Below, piece after piece: positions 34,486 through 43,842 of a stretch of 64,000 nucleotides of DNA. Position numbers and translations under genes: made by a program. The DNA comes from Flavobacteriales bacterium. Its GTDB lineage: Bacteria; Bacteroidota; Bacteroidia; Flavobacteriales_F; PHOS-HE28. Positions within the stretch are counted from its first letter, which is position 1. Each line of letters opens with the position of its first letter. The DNA is taken from positions 1-64,000 of the forward strand of contig JADJLR010000006.1 in NCBI GenBank assembly GCA_016710015.1, read 5' to 3'. The notes under the pieces are model-generated. The model ran no database searches. It had not been told where the DNA came from and was given only the letters and a program-made list of their open reading frames with translations.

Positions 34486-34791
34486 TCACGTATCCGATCC
34501 GGGTTCGTAGCGCCCTAGTCGTTCGCCCAGTTCGCGTAGCTCTCGTTGCAGACCTTCCACCCGCTCCAGCATGTGGCTCAACGCTTCGATGCCCTCCAAG
34601 TTGATATCCAGATCGTAATGCATCCGTGCCAACTGCTCCAGTCGTGGCAGTTGTTCCAATTCCACGAAGTAGCGCATCTGCATCTGGGTGATCGTTACAA
34701 GGCCTCGTTCGTGCAAGGCGAGTACGAAACTCGTTTCTACCTCCTGCTGGGCACAGAACACATCGATCGCGATCAGGTTTTCGGTGTTCAT
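34486..34791 (-). CDS. cbpM: CbpM-like chaperone modulator
   Basis: A 101-residue protein with a MerR-like winged-helix fold (ENLIAIDVFCAQQEVETSFV...LALHERGLVTITQM) followed by a coiled-coil (LSHMLERVEGLQRELRELGERL). CbpM binds CbpA J-domain and inhibits it. It overlaps the cbpA gene by four bases, the usual arrangement. Confidence 0.88.
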   Translation of the reverse strand: MNTENLIAIDVFCAQQEVETSFVLALHERGLVTITQMQMRYFVELEQLPRLEQLARMHYDLDINLEGIEALSHMLERVEGLQRELRELGERLGRYEPGSDT

Positions 34792-35678
34792 GGGGTGCTC
34801 GTTTTGGGTTGATCGGCCAATTGGCGGAAGAGTACACGCTGCTCTTCCGTTAGTCCGGTGGGCAGTTTCACTCTGAAGGTCACGAGCAGATCGCCGTGTT
34901 GGCCTTCGTGTTTGTAGATCGGATATCCTTTGCCCTTCAGCTTCACCACGGCACCGTTCGCCGTCTCTGGCTTCACGGTCAATTTCACGGTTCCGTCCAA
35001 GGTGTCCAACATCAGTTCACCACCCAGTATCGCCGTATAGAGGTCCAGGTCCACGGTCGCATGCAGGTCGTTCTTCACCCGGCTGAAATTTGGATCCGGC
35101 GCAATGCGGAAGGTCAAGTACAGATCTCCGTTAGGGCCACCGTTCGCGCCCGGTCCACCGTGGCCTTGTATGCGGATGGTCTGTCCGTTCGCAACACCAG
35201 CAGGCACCGTGATGCGGATCGCTTTGCCATTCACCGTCAGCGTTTGCTTGTGCGTTTTGGCTGCGGCTCTCAGATCCAAATGCAGTTCTGCCGATAGGTC
35301 CTGGCCCCGGAACTTCGGAGCACGACCTCCACGGCCACCGAATAGATCGCCGAAGAGATCGGCATAGTCCGCTGCACCCTGACCGCCGAAGTCACCATAC
35401 GATCCACCAGCGCGGGACCGCTGTTGCGCTTGTTGTGCTTTCTCGTACTCCTCGCCGCGCTGCCATTGCTCGCCATACTTGTCGTACTTCTTTCGGCTTT
35501 CCGGATCGCTTAGCACTTCATTGGCCGTGTTGATCTCCTGAAAGCGCTCCTTCGCTTTCGGATCGTTCGGGTTCAGATCCGGATGGAGCTTACGCGCCAA
35601 TTTCCGGTACGCCGCCTTGATCGCTTCTGGTTTCGCATCGCGTGCAACACCCAATATCTTGTAATAGTCCACGGCCAT
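34788..35678 (-). CDS. cbpA: curved-DNA-binding / DnaJ-type co-chaperone CbpA
   Basis: A 296-residue type II DnaJ protein. The J-domain (residues 1-70) has YYKILGVARDAKPEAIKAAYRKLARKLHPDLNP with the HPD tripeptide, followed by a G/F-rich linker and two C-terminal substrate-binding beta domains (DLSAELHLDLRAAAKTHKQTLTVN; VDLDLYTAILGGELMLDTLDG; HGDLLVTFRVKLPTGL). It lacks the zinc-binding CxxCxGxG repeats of DnaJ proper. It stimulates DnaK and binds curved DNA in E. coli. A TAACTTCA box at 35685-35692 lies six bases before the start. Confidence 0.93.
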   Translation of the reverse strand: MAVDYYKILGVARDAKPEAIKAAYRKLARKLHPDLNPNDPKAKERFQEINTANEVLSDPESRKKYDKYGEQWQRGEEYEKAQQAQQRSRAGGSYGDFGGQGAADYADLFGDLFGGRGGRAPKFRGQDLSAELHLDLRAAAKTHKQTLTVNGKAIRITVPAGVANGQTIRIQGHGGPGANGGPNGDLYLTFRIAPDPNFSRVKNDLHATVDLDLYTAILGGELMLDTLDGTVKLTVKPETANGAVVKLKGKGYPIYKHEGQHGDLLVTFRVKLPTGLTEEQRVLFRQLADQPKTSTP

Positions 35679-35945
35679 GGGTGGTGAAGTTAATCGTCGC
35701 GTACCTGATCAGAAATGCGAGTGGTCTGTAGAACGGTGCGATAGCTGGGACAGACCCGAATTCTACGGTCGCGTTCCGGTGTCTAGCTCCGCCAATTCCT
35801 TGGTGAACGGCGCGATCCTCGTTCAGCTTCCAGATGACGTCGGTGGCCAGTTCCTCGTATATGGTGGAATGCGTGACGGGTTGGCCGTCGTATGCACGCA
35901 GACCACCGAAAGACGGTGCAATGAGCTACTCCCTTCAGGTGCGTG

Positions 35946-37097
35946 TCATTCCAGCATGATCCGTTGTGCTCGGGAGCCGTGCGGTGTTTGCAAGCGGAGG
36001 AAATAGCAGCCCGGGGCGACCTCGTCCTCCATCGAAATGGGATACGTTGCATCCGAGTGCCATTGTGGCTCCCATGTTCGCAAGACCTTGCCTTGGATGT
36101 CCAATAGGTCGATGTTCCGGATCTGTTCTGGCGTGGAACATTGTACCGTGAAGCGACCGCTCGAAGGATTCGGATGGACCGACCATTCCAGTTGATCCGA
36201 TTCGGTGATACCAACCTCTGCGCACTGGCCTTCATAGGTCACTTGCAGGTCGAACCCGGCCATAGATCCATTTGCATCCGATCGGAACCGTGCCGAGATG
36301 GGCTGGCCGGGTTGCCCTAGAAAATCAATGAAGCCCGCATTGGTGTAAGTGGCCAGGACCGTTCCTGTACCGGTGGTACCAGCGTACAAGGTGAGCATAT
36401 CGAAGAAATTCTCGATCGCATGGGTTCCTCCGATCCGTATGGATCCTGAACCCGAGACATGTAGGACCGTGTATCCATTGGCATTGTTCGGGTAGTAGTC
36501 GTTCCCGCCAGGGTCCTGTAAACGAACATTCGTGCCACAAGCCACTTCATTGCTTCCCACGTACGGAATACGGATCTCCGGTAGTTCCGGACAACTTGCA
36601 CAGCGCCACAGCACGGTGCAATCGGTCGTGTCGCTCGAGCAAGGAACCTTGTTCAAGCCCACGTACACGGAGCCATAGATCGGGGCGGTCCATCCGATGA
36701 AGGCCCCATTGCCATCCGGATCGTTCCCATAGCAGGCGGGGTTCGTGTCCGGCGAATGGAATAACGTCAGCTCCGTATCGAACGGCGAGACACCGCCATC
36801 GGCCTCGCGGTTGCTCCATTCGTAGGTTTCCCCGGAAAGGACCAAGAAGAACGCACGCGCACCCGGCGACCGGATCATATCGATCGGAACGAATTCAGGG
36901 GAAGCGGTCACCTGCACTACACCGTACCCCGCCAGCGTGGAGAACCCGCAGCCAGCATCCGGCTCACAATCCTGCGCAGAGGATGAGTATACGGACAGCA
37001 CACCGAAGAAAGGAAGGATCCATTTGCATCCGCCGGATCCGCGCGGCGGAATGTGCAGACCAGACCTCGACTTGGAACTAGGGCTGAATGAGGACAT
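35946..37097 (-). CDS. secreted CUB-like protein with T9SS sorting domain
   Basis: About 383 residues from ATG 37097, with a signal-like segment (WILPFFGVLSVYSSSAQ). The middle has a CUB-like region (VACGTNVRLQDPGGNDYYPNNANGYTVLHV; IRIGGTHAIENFFDMLTLYAGTTG; GFDLQVTYEGQC) and the end has the T9SS type-A tail (WSVHPNPSSGRFTVQC...IDLLDIQGKVLRTWEP...GCYFLRLQTPHGSRAQRIMLE). CUB domains bind carbohydrate or protein; the ligand here is unknown. A second ATG at 37130 is less likely. Confidence 0.85.
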   Translation of the reverse strand: MSSFSPSSKSRSGLHIPPRGSGGCKWILPFFGVLSVYSSSAQDCEPDAGCGFSTLAGYGVVQVTASPEFVPIDMIRSPGARAFFLVLSGETYEWSNREADGGVSPFDTELTLFHSPDTNPACYGNDPDGNGAFIGWTAPIYGSVYVGLNKVPCSSDTTDCTVLWRCASCPELPEIRIPYVGSNEVACGTNVRLQDPGGNDYYPNNANGYTVLHVSGSGSIRIGGTHAIENFFDMLTLYAGTTGTGTVLATYTNAGFIDFLGQPGQPISARFRSDANGSMAGFDLQVTYEGQCAEVGITESDQLEWSVHPNPSSGRFTVQCSTPEQIRNIDLLDIQGKVLRTWEPQWHSDATYPISMEDEVAPGCYFLRLQTPHGSRAQRIMLE

Positions 37098-37358
37098 CTT
37101 GTGGTGTTTTCCGAAGTCTACATGCACCAATGATCCATAGCATCAAGCCATCCGGCCATCGGCATTGGGGGCTTCAGGACCGGTATGGTATGGACTTGCT
37201 GTCTGGGGTCGCTATGGTGCGAAGTGGTGTTGGTCACGGGTCAGTTCAGCTGAGGTCGGTTTGTGATACGATCCACCACAGCACCGAATTACCCTGATCG
37301 GGTTATTGTGGCCCATCGTTGGGTGCTCTTGCTTCGCACCGTGCTAGAACGCGATGGG

Positions 37359-38246
37359 ATGAAGGGAAGAACAAGGATCCAACGCGGTGCCGGGTTGTTG
37401 GCATTCGTGATCTGTTTGCTGTTGATGCCTGTGGGGCACGCGCTCATGGTCCTCAACGAACACGTGGTACACGGCGGGAAATTCATCGGTGCGGTCGTGC
37501 TCGGTGTGCTGGGAATGGGCCTGCTGATCCTCGGCGCTGTGGGGCGGTCCAAAGCGGCGGTCGCCACGTTGCTCGGTTTGCTCGGTGGCATTTTGGTTTG
37601 GACCGGTTGGGTGGAGTTCTCCTTTGTGTGGGTTGCCGAAAAGCTTTCCGTCGCTCCCCACATGCAGAACGGAGAGGTGGCCACCAAACCCGAATACCTG
37701 GTCATGCTGTCCTCCTTGGGCCTGCTCGGTTCCATTTTGCTCATGCTGGTCCTTGGACCTACACGTTGCCAGTTCTTCGTCTGGTTCCAGCGTCGACTCG
37801 GCATGCGGTCCGTCCTGAAACGTGCAGCGTCCCAACCGCCCACACGTCCGATCGCGGTCACCGCCTTCATGGAGACCGTCGTGATCATTTGGACCTTCTA
37901 CATCGTCCTGCTACTGGCCTATGATCCGGACATCGCGGGGGACCATCATCCGGTCACCTACTTCATCGCGTTCGGCTCCCTAGCGTGGTCCGCATACTTG
38001 TTCGCAAAACTCTTGCGGATCAAGAGCTTCGATCAGGCCATCCGCTACGCCATTCCTACGGTCGTCATCTTCTGGAACTTCGTGGAGATCGCGGGCCGCT
38101 GGAATTTGTTCAAGGAGATCTGGGTGCATCCCGTGGACCATTGGTTGGAGAATACCGCTATCCTCGGCATCCTTGCGGTGGCCGTGGCGCTCTACGTGCT
38201 GGATGGAAGGCGCGATCGCAAGTCGCAGACGCTCGTCCCGGTATAA
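37359..38246 (+). CDS. multi-pass membrane protein of unknown function
   Basis: About 295 residues with seven to eight hydrophobic segments (AGLLAFVICLLLMPVGHALMV; KFIGAVVLGVLGMGLLILGAV; VATLLGLLGGILVWTGWVEFSF; VTAFMETVVIIWTFYIVLLL; YAIPTVVIFWNFVEIAGRW). Some polar residues are buried (HGGKF; WVEFSFVWV; NFVEIAGRWN). The family is not recognised. It is divergent from the CUB-like gene and shares no operon. Confidence 0.65.
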   Translation: MKGRTRIQRGAGLLAFVICLLLMPVGHALMVLNEHVVHGGKFIGAVVLGVLGMGLLILGAVGRSKAAVATLLGLLGGILVWTGWVEFSFVWVAEKLSVAPHMQNGEVATKPEYLVMLSSLGLLGSILLMLVLGPTRCQFFVWFQRRLGMRSVLKRAASQPPTRPIAVTAFMETVVIIWTFYIVLLLAYDPDIAGDHHPVTYFIAFGSLAWSAYLFAKLLRIKSFDQAIRYAIPTVVIFWNFVEIAGRWNLFKEIWVHPVDHWLENTAILGILAVAVALYVLDGRRDRKSQTLVPV

Positions 38247-38552
38247 GGCCGATCGATCGCCCCGTCACCGCGCATCCAATGGTTCCTCGTCCGTTGCCAT
38301 GATCCGCGAGACCAAGTAGTAGATCCCAACATAGATCCCCCAACCCACACTGAGGTGTTTCGTGAAGCACACCCCATCGCTGTTGCCGAGCACACCCCCA
38401 GAAGCCGACCAAGAGGCTTCATCAGGAAGGGCTCCCGGGCCACCAGCACGGGGGGGGTCGACCTCCAGCCAAAAAAAAGGGAAATAAGGGCGCCACCGGC
38501 CCATTAAACTCCGGGCGCGGGTGGTCACGTCAGCTACCTGAGGATCGCTGCG
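38247..38552. other. gap with poly-G/poly-A runs and a possible broken small gene
   Basis: The stretch holds GGGGGG and AAAAAAAA runs near 38449-38480. On the minus strand two overlapping frames look like parts of one small protein (LLVSRIMATDEEPLDAR at the end, EPFLMKPLGRLLG before it), separated by a frame change near 38405. Sequence quality is doubtful, so no gene is called. Confidence 0.35.
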
Positions 38553-38969
38553 TTAGTCGTCGCTGCGCACGGTCTCCTTGGGTGCCATTGGAAGCAAATG
38601 GTCCACGGGGATGGCATTCACCGGAGGGAGGACCACCGATGCGATGGGAGTTTTCGCCGAGGCAGTGGTTGCGGTGCGTTTCACTGCGGATGGAATGCCA
38701 TCCCCGCGCACGGGAAGGGCATCACGTGTGATCGAGACTTCTTGCACCCCACTTCCACTTCCTGAAGGCCCAGATACAGCGGACCGTTCCACATTGCGGT
38801 AGGGCAACATGGCTATGCTGTCCTGGAATGGGATCGCATCGCTCGTGAACGACAATTCCGCAGGAGTCGTTCGCAACTGGCTATGCATGGACGGCGTCTG
38901 CGCGGCGAGCGTAGAACTCATGACCATCCCCATCAGGAACACCATACCATGTATCCCACGGCGTCTCAT
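38553..38969 (-). CDS. exported hypothetical protein
   Basis: 138 residues with a signal peptide (VFLMGMVMSSTLAAQ) and a low-complexity, S/T/P-rich mature part without recognisable motif. The start overlaps the preceding gene's stop (38966-38969, ATGA), so it is co-translated with it. Confidence 0.55.
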   Translation of the reverse strand: MRRRGIHGMVFLMGMVMSSTLAAQTPSMHSQLRTTPAELSFTSDAIPFQDSIAMLPYRNVERSAVSGPSGSGSGVQEVSITRDALPVRGDGIPSAVKRTATTASAKTPIASVVLPPVNAIPVDHLLPMAPKETVRSDD

Positions 38970-40072
38970 CGGGCGGTGGAGATGATGAAGTCCATGTTCA
39001 GATAGCTCGTGAAGAAATCGTAATTCAGAACCCGGAAGCGGACCTGTCCCGTTCGTGACTCAACCGATTCTATGACCACATTGGGAGGTACGGCCCAGTC
39101 TCCGCCTAAGCACACCGTTGCACTTGCGTTCCATACATGGCCCGGGATCGTGGCCGTAAGTGTATACCGGGTATTGGCCGCAATGGTCAAAGGGGGGTAG
39201 TACCAGAGACCGATCGTGACATCCACGAAACGTCTCCATCTCGCACCATCCCAATAGTAATAGCCGGGGTACACATTATTGGGGGCAATTCCCGCAGTTG
39301 CCGTGTTGAACACGAACATGCCTTGCGCGATCCCTGCCGCTCCGATGGGTGCATTCGAGATGATGTTGAGCAGTGCCACGCGGGGTAGTAGTGCTCCCTT
39401 GTTCGTTGCCTGAAGATCCAGGATCGCCCCAACACCCGGCACACCGCCGATACCTACGTTGCCGATATTGGAGATCCGCATACGCTCCACGCCGACCGTG
39501 GAAAACCCCATTGTATTCACGCCTTGGCGGAAAACACCCATGTTCGTGTTGGTCGTCCAACTGTAGGCTGGCAATGCGGCCGTTCCGTCGCCGAAGGACG
39601 CCAACTGACCAGCGGTGTTGACCTCGAACCGCTGCACATTGTTGGTCCTGATCTGTAGCCCGATATTATCCCTCGTGCCCAAGAAGTTCGTAGCGGCGAC
39701 CGTCCCACTATTCCCCAACGTGGCCCATGCATCGTTGCCAGTGAACATCCGCAGCCATTCCGTCCCGCTCCAGGTGTAGAAGCCCGGGGTCACATTGTTC
39801 GGCACGAGTCCGGCAGTGGCCGTATTGTACACCACCAACGAAGCGGCCGGGGCCACCACCGGGGCCGCGATAAGGCGCGAGGTCAGCGCGATGCGTGGCA
39901 TAAGCAGTCCGCGCTTGTTGTTCGCCGGAAGGGCCGCCGCATCGATATCCAACAAGGCCGATGCATCCGGGGCCGCCCCGTCCGCATTGATACCGATGTT
40001 CTGGGCTTGCACCGAAGCGCCGCTGGCAACCGTCAAGAGCAAAAGGATCAAAGAGATGTAGTGTTGCAACAT
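38966..40072 (-). CDS. exported protein with internal duplication
   Basis: About 368 residues from ATG 40072 (signal LILLLLTVASGASVQA). Two related halves are visible: GLLMPRIALTSRLIAAP...YNTATAGLVPNNVTPGFYTWSGTEWLRM and ALLPRVALLNIISNAP...FNTATAGIAPNNVYPGYYYWDGARWRRF. Each half is a strand-rich stretch followed by a GFYTWSG-like segment. This resembles the repeat fragments of Bacteroidota tail-fibre-like and surface proteins. The C-terminus is a separate beta-rich domain. No T9SS tail or catalytic motif is seen. Confidence 0.6.
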   Translation of the reverse strand: MLQHYISLILLLLTVASGASVQAQNIGINADGAAPDASALLDIDAAALPANNKRGLLMPRIALTSRLIAAPVVAPAASLVVYNTATAGLVPNNVTPGFYTWSGTEWLRMFTGNDAWATLGNSGTVAATNFLGTRDNIGLQIRTNNVQRFEVNTAGQLASFGDGTAALPAYSWTTNTNMGVFRQGVNTMGFSTVGVERMRISNIGNVGIGGVPGVGAILDLQATNKGALLPRVALLNIISNAPIGAAGIAQGMFVFNTATAGIAPNNVYPGYYYWDGARWRRFVDVTIGLWYYPPLTIAANTRYTLTATIPGHVWNASATVCLGGDWAVPPNVVIESVESRTGQVRFRVLNYDFFTSYLNMDFIISTAR

Positions 40073-40481
40073 GATGGATCGGTTGGGTACATGCATTGGA
40101 TGCAAGAAAGATATCGTGGGATCTCCGCATTTCAAAATGCTGCGGGAACTGGTTGGTTCCATCGCTGAGCGTTGCGTGCGGTCAGGCTCCGCAATATGGG
40201 CTCCCAGTGGCTTGCCGCAACCATTCTGATCGGATCTGGATAGGATCTACTTGGAAAGCCCTTAAACCCGCAGCAGGCTCCAGCGTCTCCGGCGCTCCTG
40301 CGCCTCCGTTCAATACTCCAAGCTGGTCATCAGAAATTCCCGCATTGACACAACCTGGTTATGGTGCGGTGCTTCATTGAACCGTCGCAGGGCCTTCCGT
40401 CTTCGGGGACCCTGCGCATTTGATCAATGGAGTAAGGAGGCGAAATTCTCATGTGGGTAGAACCATTGCATCAGCAAGCCT
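40073..40481. other. intergenic region, no supported gene
   Basis: No convincing coding frame between the exported protein and the SET-domain gene. A GC-rich segment at 40275-40310 (alternating GGCTCC/GGCGCTCC/GCGCCTCC) looks like a short imperfect repeat. No known RNA motif was recognised. Confidence 0.35.
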
Positions 40482-40913
40482 TCACCCATGCCGCTCCCAA
40501 TACCGCCTCCCATACCCACAGAACAACTCCTCCGCCGCCTTGATGTTCCGCTTGGCCTGGATGCAGACCGCGTCGTTGTCATCCAGCACGATCCGCGCAT
40601 TGTTCTTGAAGCGAGATGCCGAATGCCCTTGCGCATCGTTGGCATACTTGGCGAAGCACGCCACGTACATCGAGTCCAAGGTGCTGCCATCCGGTAGGCT
40701 GATGAAATAGCGGTCGTTCCCTTTCGCCGCCCGCAGCGTGGCCTCTGCACCCGAAAGCACATCCCCGGCGAATACCGCGATCGTTTCACCCGTGTACAAG
40801 GCAATGGCCGTGAACAGCCCTTGGCCGGCACCCGGCAGTTGCGAAAGGCCGGTGTACAAATAGTCGGCCTCCAGCGCGTCGATCGAGGCACCTGTTTGTG
40901 GTGAAGTCTTCAA
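40482..40913 (-). CDS. SET-domain protein
   Basis: 143 residues covering a compact SET domain, the fold of protein-lysine methyltransferases. Seen are GLSQLPGAGQGLFTAIALYTGETIAVF at the start (the substrate/AdoMet entry), the NNARIVLDDNDAVCIQAKRNI strand and the C-terminal EELFCGYGRRYW with the conserved ELxxxYG motif. The central NHS/C motif is weakened (SRFKNNARI). Function: transfer of methyl from AdoMet to a lysine, here in an unknown target. It is a single gene between unrelated neighbours. Confidence 0.85.
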   Translation of the reverse strand: MKTSPQTGASIDALEADYLYTGLSQLPGAGQGLFTAIALYTGETIAVFAGDVLSGAEATLRAAKGNDRYFISLPDGSTLDSMYVACFAKYANDAQGHSASRFKNNARIVLDDNDAVCIQAKRNIKAAEELFCGYGRRYWERHG

Positions 40914-41058
40914 GGGAACGGGATCAGGAGTTCAGGCGTTTTGCCCGGAAAGCCTGCAAAGTAGAGCACCGCTGTAGATCCACTAGCTGAAGCATGCTGC
41001 TTCACCTGTCAAACGGGACATGGGTCTGAGCTATCGCCCAGGTCGAGTAGGGGAGTCC

Positions 41059-43611
41059 TCAGAAATTCCCGCCCCCAGCATCCACAGGACGCAACAGCGC
41101 CTCCAGCGCGGTCTCATTCGCCACCATCACACGGCGCGCCTTGCTGCCCTCGAAACCACCGAGAATGCCAGCAGCTTCCAGTTGGTCCACAATGCGGCCT
41201 GCGCGGTTGTAGCCCAGTTTCAACTTGCGTTGGATCAAACTGGTGCTGCCTTGTTGGGTCATCACCACCAAGCGCGCAGCATCTTCGAACATGCTGTCGC
41301 GATCACTGCTGTCCATGTCGCCACCGCCGTCGCCGTCATCCGTTGGGACTTCGGGCAGGATCAGGGCCTCAGGATAGCCGCGTTGGTTGCCGATGAAGTC
41401 ACAGATCTTGTCCACCTCCGGCGTATCCACGAAGGCGCATTGGATCCGGATCAGGTCATTGCCGGTGCTCAGGAGCATGTCGCCACGTCCGATCAACTGG
41501 TCCGCTCCGCCGCTGTCCAGGATGGTGCGGCTGTCGATCTTGCTCGTCACACGGAAGGCGATACGGGCTGGGAAATTGGCCTTGATGGTACCCGTGATGA
41601 TGTTCACGCTCGGACGCTGTGTCGCGATGATCAAGTGGATGCCGATGGCACGGGCAAGCTGCGCCAAACGCGCGATCGGCGTTTCCACCTCGCGGCCCGC
41701 GGTCATGATCAGGTCGGCGAACTCGTCCACCACCAGAACAATGTAAGGGAGGAAGCGGTGCCCATTCTCCGGGTTCAACCGCCGCTTGATGAACTTCGTG
41801 TTGTACTCCTTGATGTTCCGCACCTGCGCATCCTTCAGCAACTCGTAGCGCTCGTCCATCTCGATGCACAAGCTGTTCAGCGTTGCCACCACCTTCTTGG
41901 TATCGGTGATGATGGCATCGCTATCGCCCGGCAACTTCGCCAAGAAGTGCCGCTCGATCTTGTTGAAGAGCGTGAGTTCCACCTTCTTCGGATCCACCAG
42001 AACGAACTTGATCTGGCTCGGGTGCTTCTTGTACAGCAGCGAAACAAGGATTGCGTTCAACCCAACGGATTTGCCCTGTCCCGTTGCACCCGCCATCAGC
42101 AAGTGCGGCATCTTGGTCAGGTCCGTCACGAAGGTCTCGTTGCTGATGGTCTTGCCCAGCACCAAGGGCAACTCCATATTGCTGTTCTGGAATTTCTCAC
42201 TGGCGATCACCCCGCGCATGCCCACGATCTGCGGCTTGCTGTTCGGTACTTCGATGCCGATGGTGCCCTTCCCTGGGATCGGTGCGATGATGCGGATGCC
42301 CAACGCGGCCAAGCTCAGCGCGATGTCGTCCTCCAGGTTCTTGATCTTGCTGATCCGTACACCCGCCTTCGGAATGATCTCGTACAGCGTGACCGTGGGT
42401 CCGATGGTCGCTTTGATCTTGTCGATCCCGATGTTGTAGTGTCCCAAGGTCTCCACGATGCGGTCCTTGTTCTGCTCCAATTCCTCTTTGGTCACGGTCA
42501 GTTCGCCGGTGCCGTGGTCGATCAGCAGGTCGATCGGGGGGAGCTCGTAGTTGCTCAGGTCCAACTTTGGATCGTATTCCCCGAATTCCTTCAGCTTGTC
42601 CTCGATCTGGTCTTCGCTCAGCACCACTTCTTCGGTTCCGGCGCTTACATCCATGCCGTTCAAGTTGCCGGTCAAACCGTCCAAACTGCTCACTACAGGA
42701 CTACCAACGGGTTCCATCACCTCCATCGGCGCGGTCTCCAACTCCAAGGCCATCGGTTCTTCAACTTCGTCCGCCACAGCTTCAGCAGCGGCGGACTCTT
42801 CGTCGATCTCCTCAACCTCCGGGTCTTCATCTTGGCCTTGAGCCGGGACGATCTCCTCTTCCGCGAACACCTCCTTCACCTTGTTGCGCATCCGCAGGTC
42901 GGCCGCCGAAAGTGCGATCTCTTCGTCCGCTTCATCCGCCAACACCTTTTCCGTCTTCGCGGTCAGACGCGCCATCAAGTCGGTCACCCAACTGAAGTTC
43001 GGGTTGAATGTGAAGGTGACGAATGCTCCGAGCCCGAACACGATCAGGGCACCGGTCCCGAAATTGCCGAGCAAGGCGGTGAGGTGCTTGGTGATCGCAA
43101 AACCGATCCCGCCTCCTAGGAACATGTATTCGCCCCGAAAAGCGAATCCCAATACGGTCGGCAACCAGATCATGGCCATCGCGGTCCAACCCAACGTGCG
43201 GCGGGGTGGGAGCAACCAGTTGCCGAGCAGAATGCGCACGCCACCGAGAAAGCTCCACAGCACCATGCCGAATGCCGAGAGGCCGAACCACGTGTACATG
43301 AACCGATTTGCGGTGAGTGCCCCCACCTTGCCCAACCAGTTCTCCGCATGCACCTCCGGACTGAAGATCTCGCTCCATGTCCGTCCGATCAGATCTTGAT
43401 CGATGCGCCACGTGAAAAGGAAGGAGGTGAAGGCCACCAGCAAATAGGCGGAACCCAACACCAAGAAGAGGCCGACCACCTTGTGTACACGTTCGTCGCC
43501 GAAAAAGGCTTTGAACCGCGCTAGGCGTCCTTCCCCCGTCGATGTGTCCTTCCGTTTGCGCTTGGTGGGCGCGCTGTCCTCGCGGACGCTGTTCCGTTTC
43601 GTGTTCGCCAA
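41059..43611 (-). CDS. ftsK: DNA translocase FtsK/SpoIIIE
   Basis: An 850-residue protein. The N-terminal part has about four membrane helices (GLFLVLGSAYLLVAFTSFLFT; SAFGMVLWSFLGGVRILLG; MAMIWLPTVLGFAFRG; NFGTGALIVFGLGAFVTF), followed by a long acidic linker (about 220-350). The motor domain carries Walker A LMAGATGQGKS at about 503-513, FVLVDPKKVELTLF, Walker B YIVLVVDEFADLIM at about 630 and IIATQRPSVN. The C-terminal winged-helix gamma domain (MTQQGSTSLIQRKLKLGYNRAGRI...LEAAGILGGFEGSKARRVM) would recognise KOPS-type sites. It pumps chromosome DNA at the division septum. The apparent start is TTG at 43611. Confidence 0.97.
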   Translation of the reverse strand: MANTKRNSVREDSAPTKRKRKDTSTGEGRLARFKAFFGDERVHKVVGLFLVLGSAYLLVAFTSFLFTWRIDQDLIGRTWSEIFSPEVHAENWLGKVGALTANRFMYTWFGLSAFGMVLWSFLGGVRILLGNWLLPPRRTLGWTAMAMIWLPTVLGFAFRGEYMFLGGGIGFAITKHLTALLGNFGTGALIVFGLGAFVTFTFNPNFSWVTDLMARLTAKTEKVLADEADEEIALSAADLRMRNKVKEVFAEEEIVPAQGQDEDPEVEEIDEESAAAEAVADEVEEPMALELETAPMEVMEPVGSPVVSSLDGLTGNLNGMDVSAGTEEVVLSEDQIEDKLKEFGEYDPKLDLSNYELPPIDLLIDHGTGELTVTKEELEQNKDRIVETLGHYNIGIDKIKATIGPTVTLYEIIPKAGVRISKIKNLEDDIALSLAALGIRIIAPIPGKGTIGIEVPNSKPQIVGMRGVIASEKFQNSNMELPLVLGKTISNETFVTDLTKMPHLLMAGATGQGKSVGLNAILVSLLYKKHPSQIKFVLVDPKKVELTLFNKIERHFLAKLPGDSDAIITDTKKVVATLNSLCIEMDERYELLKDAQVRNIKEYNTKFIKRRLNPENGHRFLPYIVLVVDEFADLIMTAGREVETPIARLAQLARAIGIHLIIATQRPSVNIITGTIKANFPARIAFRVTSKIDSRTILDSGGADQLIGRGDMLLSTGNDLIRIQCAFVDTPEVDKICDFIGNQRGYPEALILPEVPTDDGDGGGDMDSSDRDSMFEDAARLVVMTQQGSTSLIQRKLKLGYNRAGRIVDQLEAAGILGGFEGSKARRVMVANETALEALLRPVDAGGGNF

Positions 43612-43842
43612 AGCTTAAAAGGGCTTATTCCACGCGACTTTGCGATGTGTTCAAAAGTATCCCCGTGCCTAAGGGTAACGGGCAAATGGCACCTTGCATT
43701 ATCAACACCCGGGTGGTGATCGCTGCTTCTGCACGCACCAGAGGTCTCCAAGAAGCACGGATCTCAGCCATCCGATCGGTGGAACTTTCGCCGCTTTCCT
43801 CACACACCACCCCCGATCGTCCGCAACTTCGCAGCTGTGCTC

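Noticed and set aside
40338..41068. Repeated TCAGAAATTCCCGC at about 40330 and at the ftsK 3' end taken as a direct repeat element
   Set aside because: A single 14-base match over 700 bases can occur by chance and the second copy is explained by the FtsK C-terminal codons.
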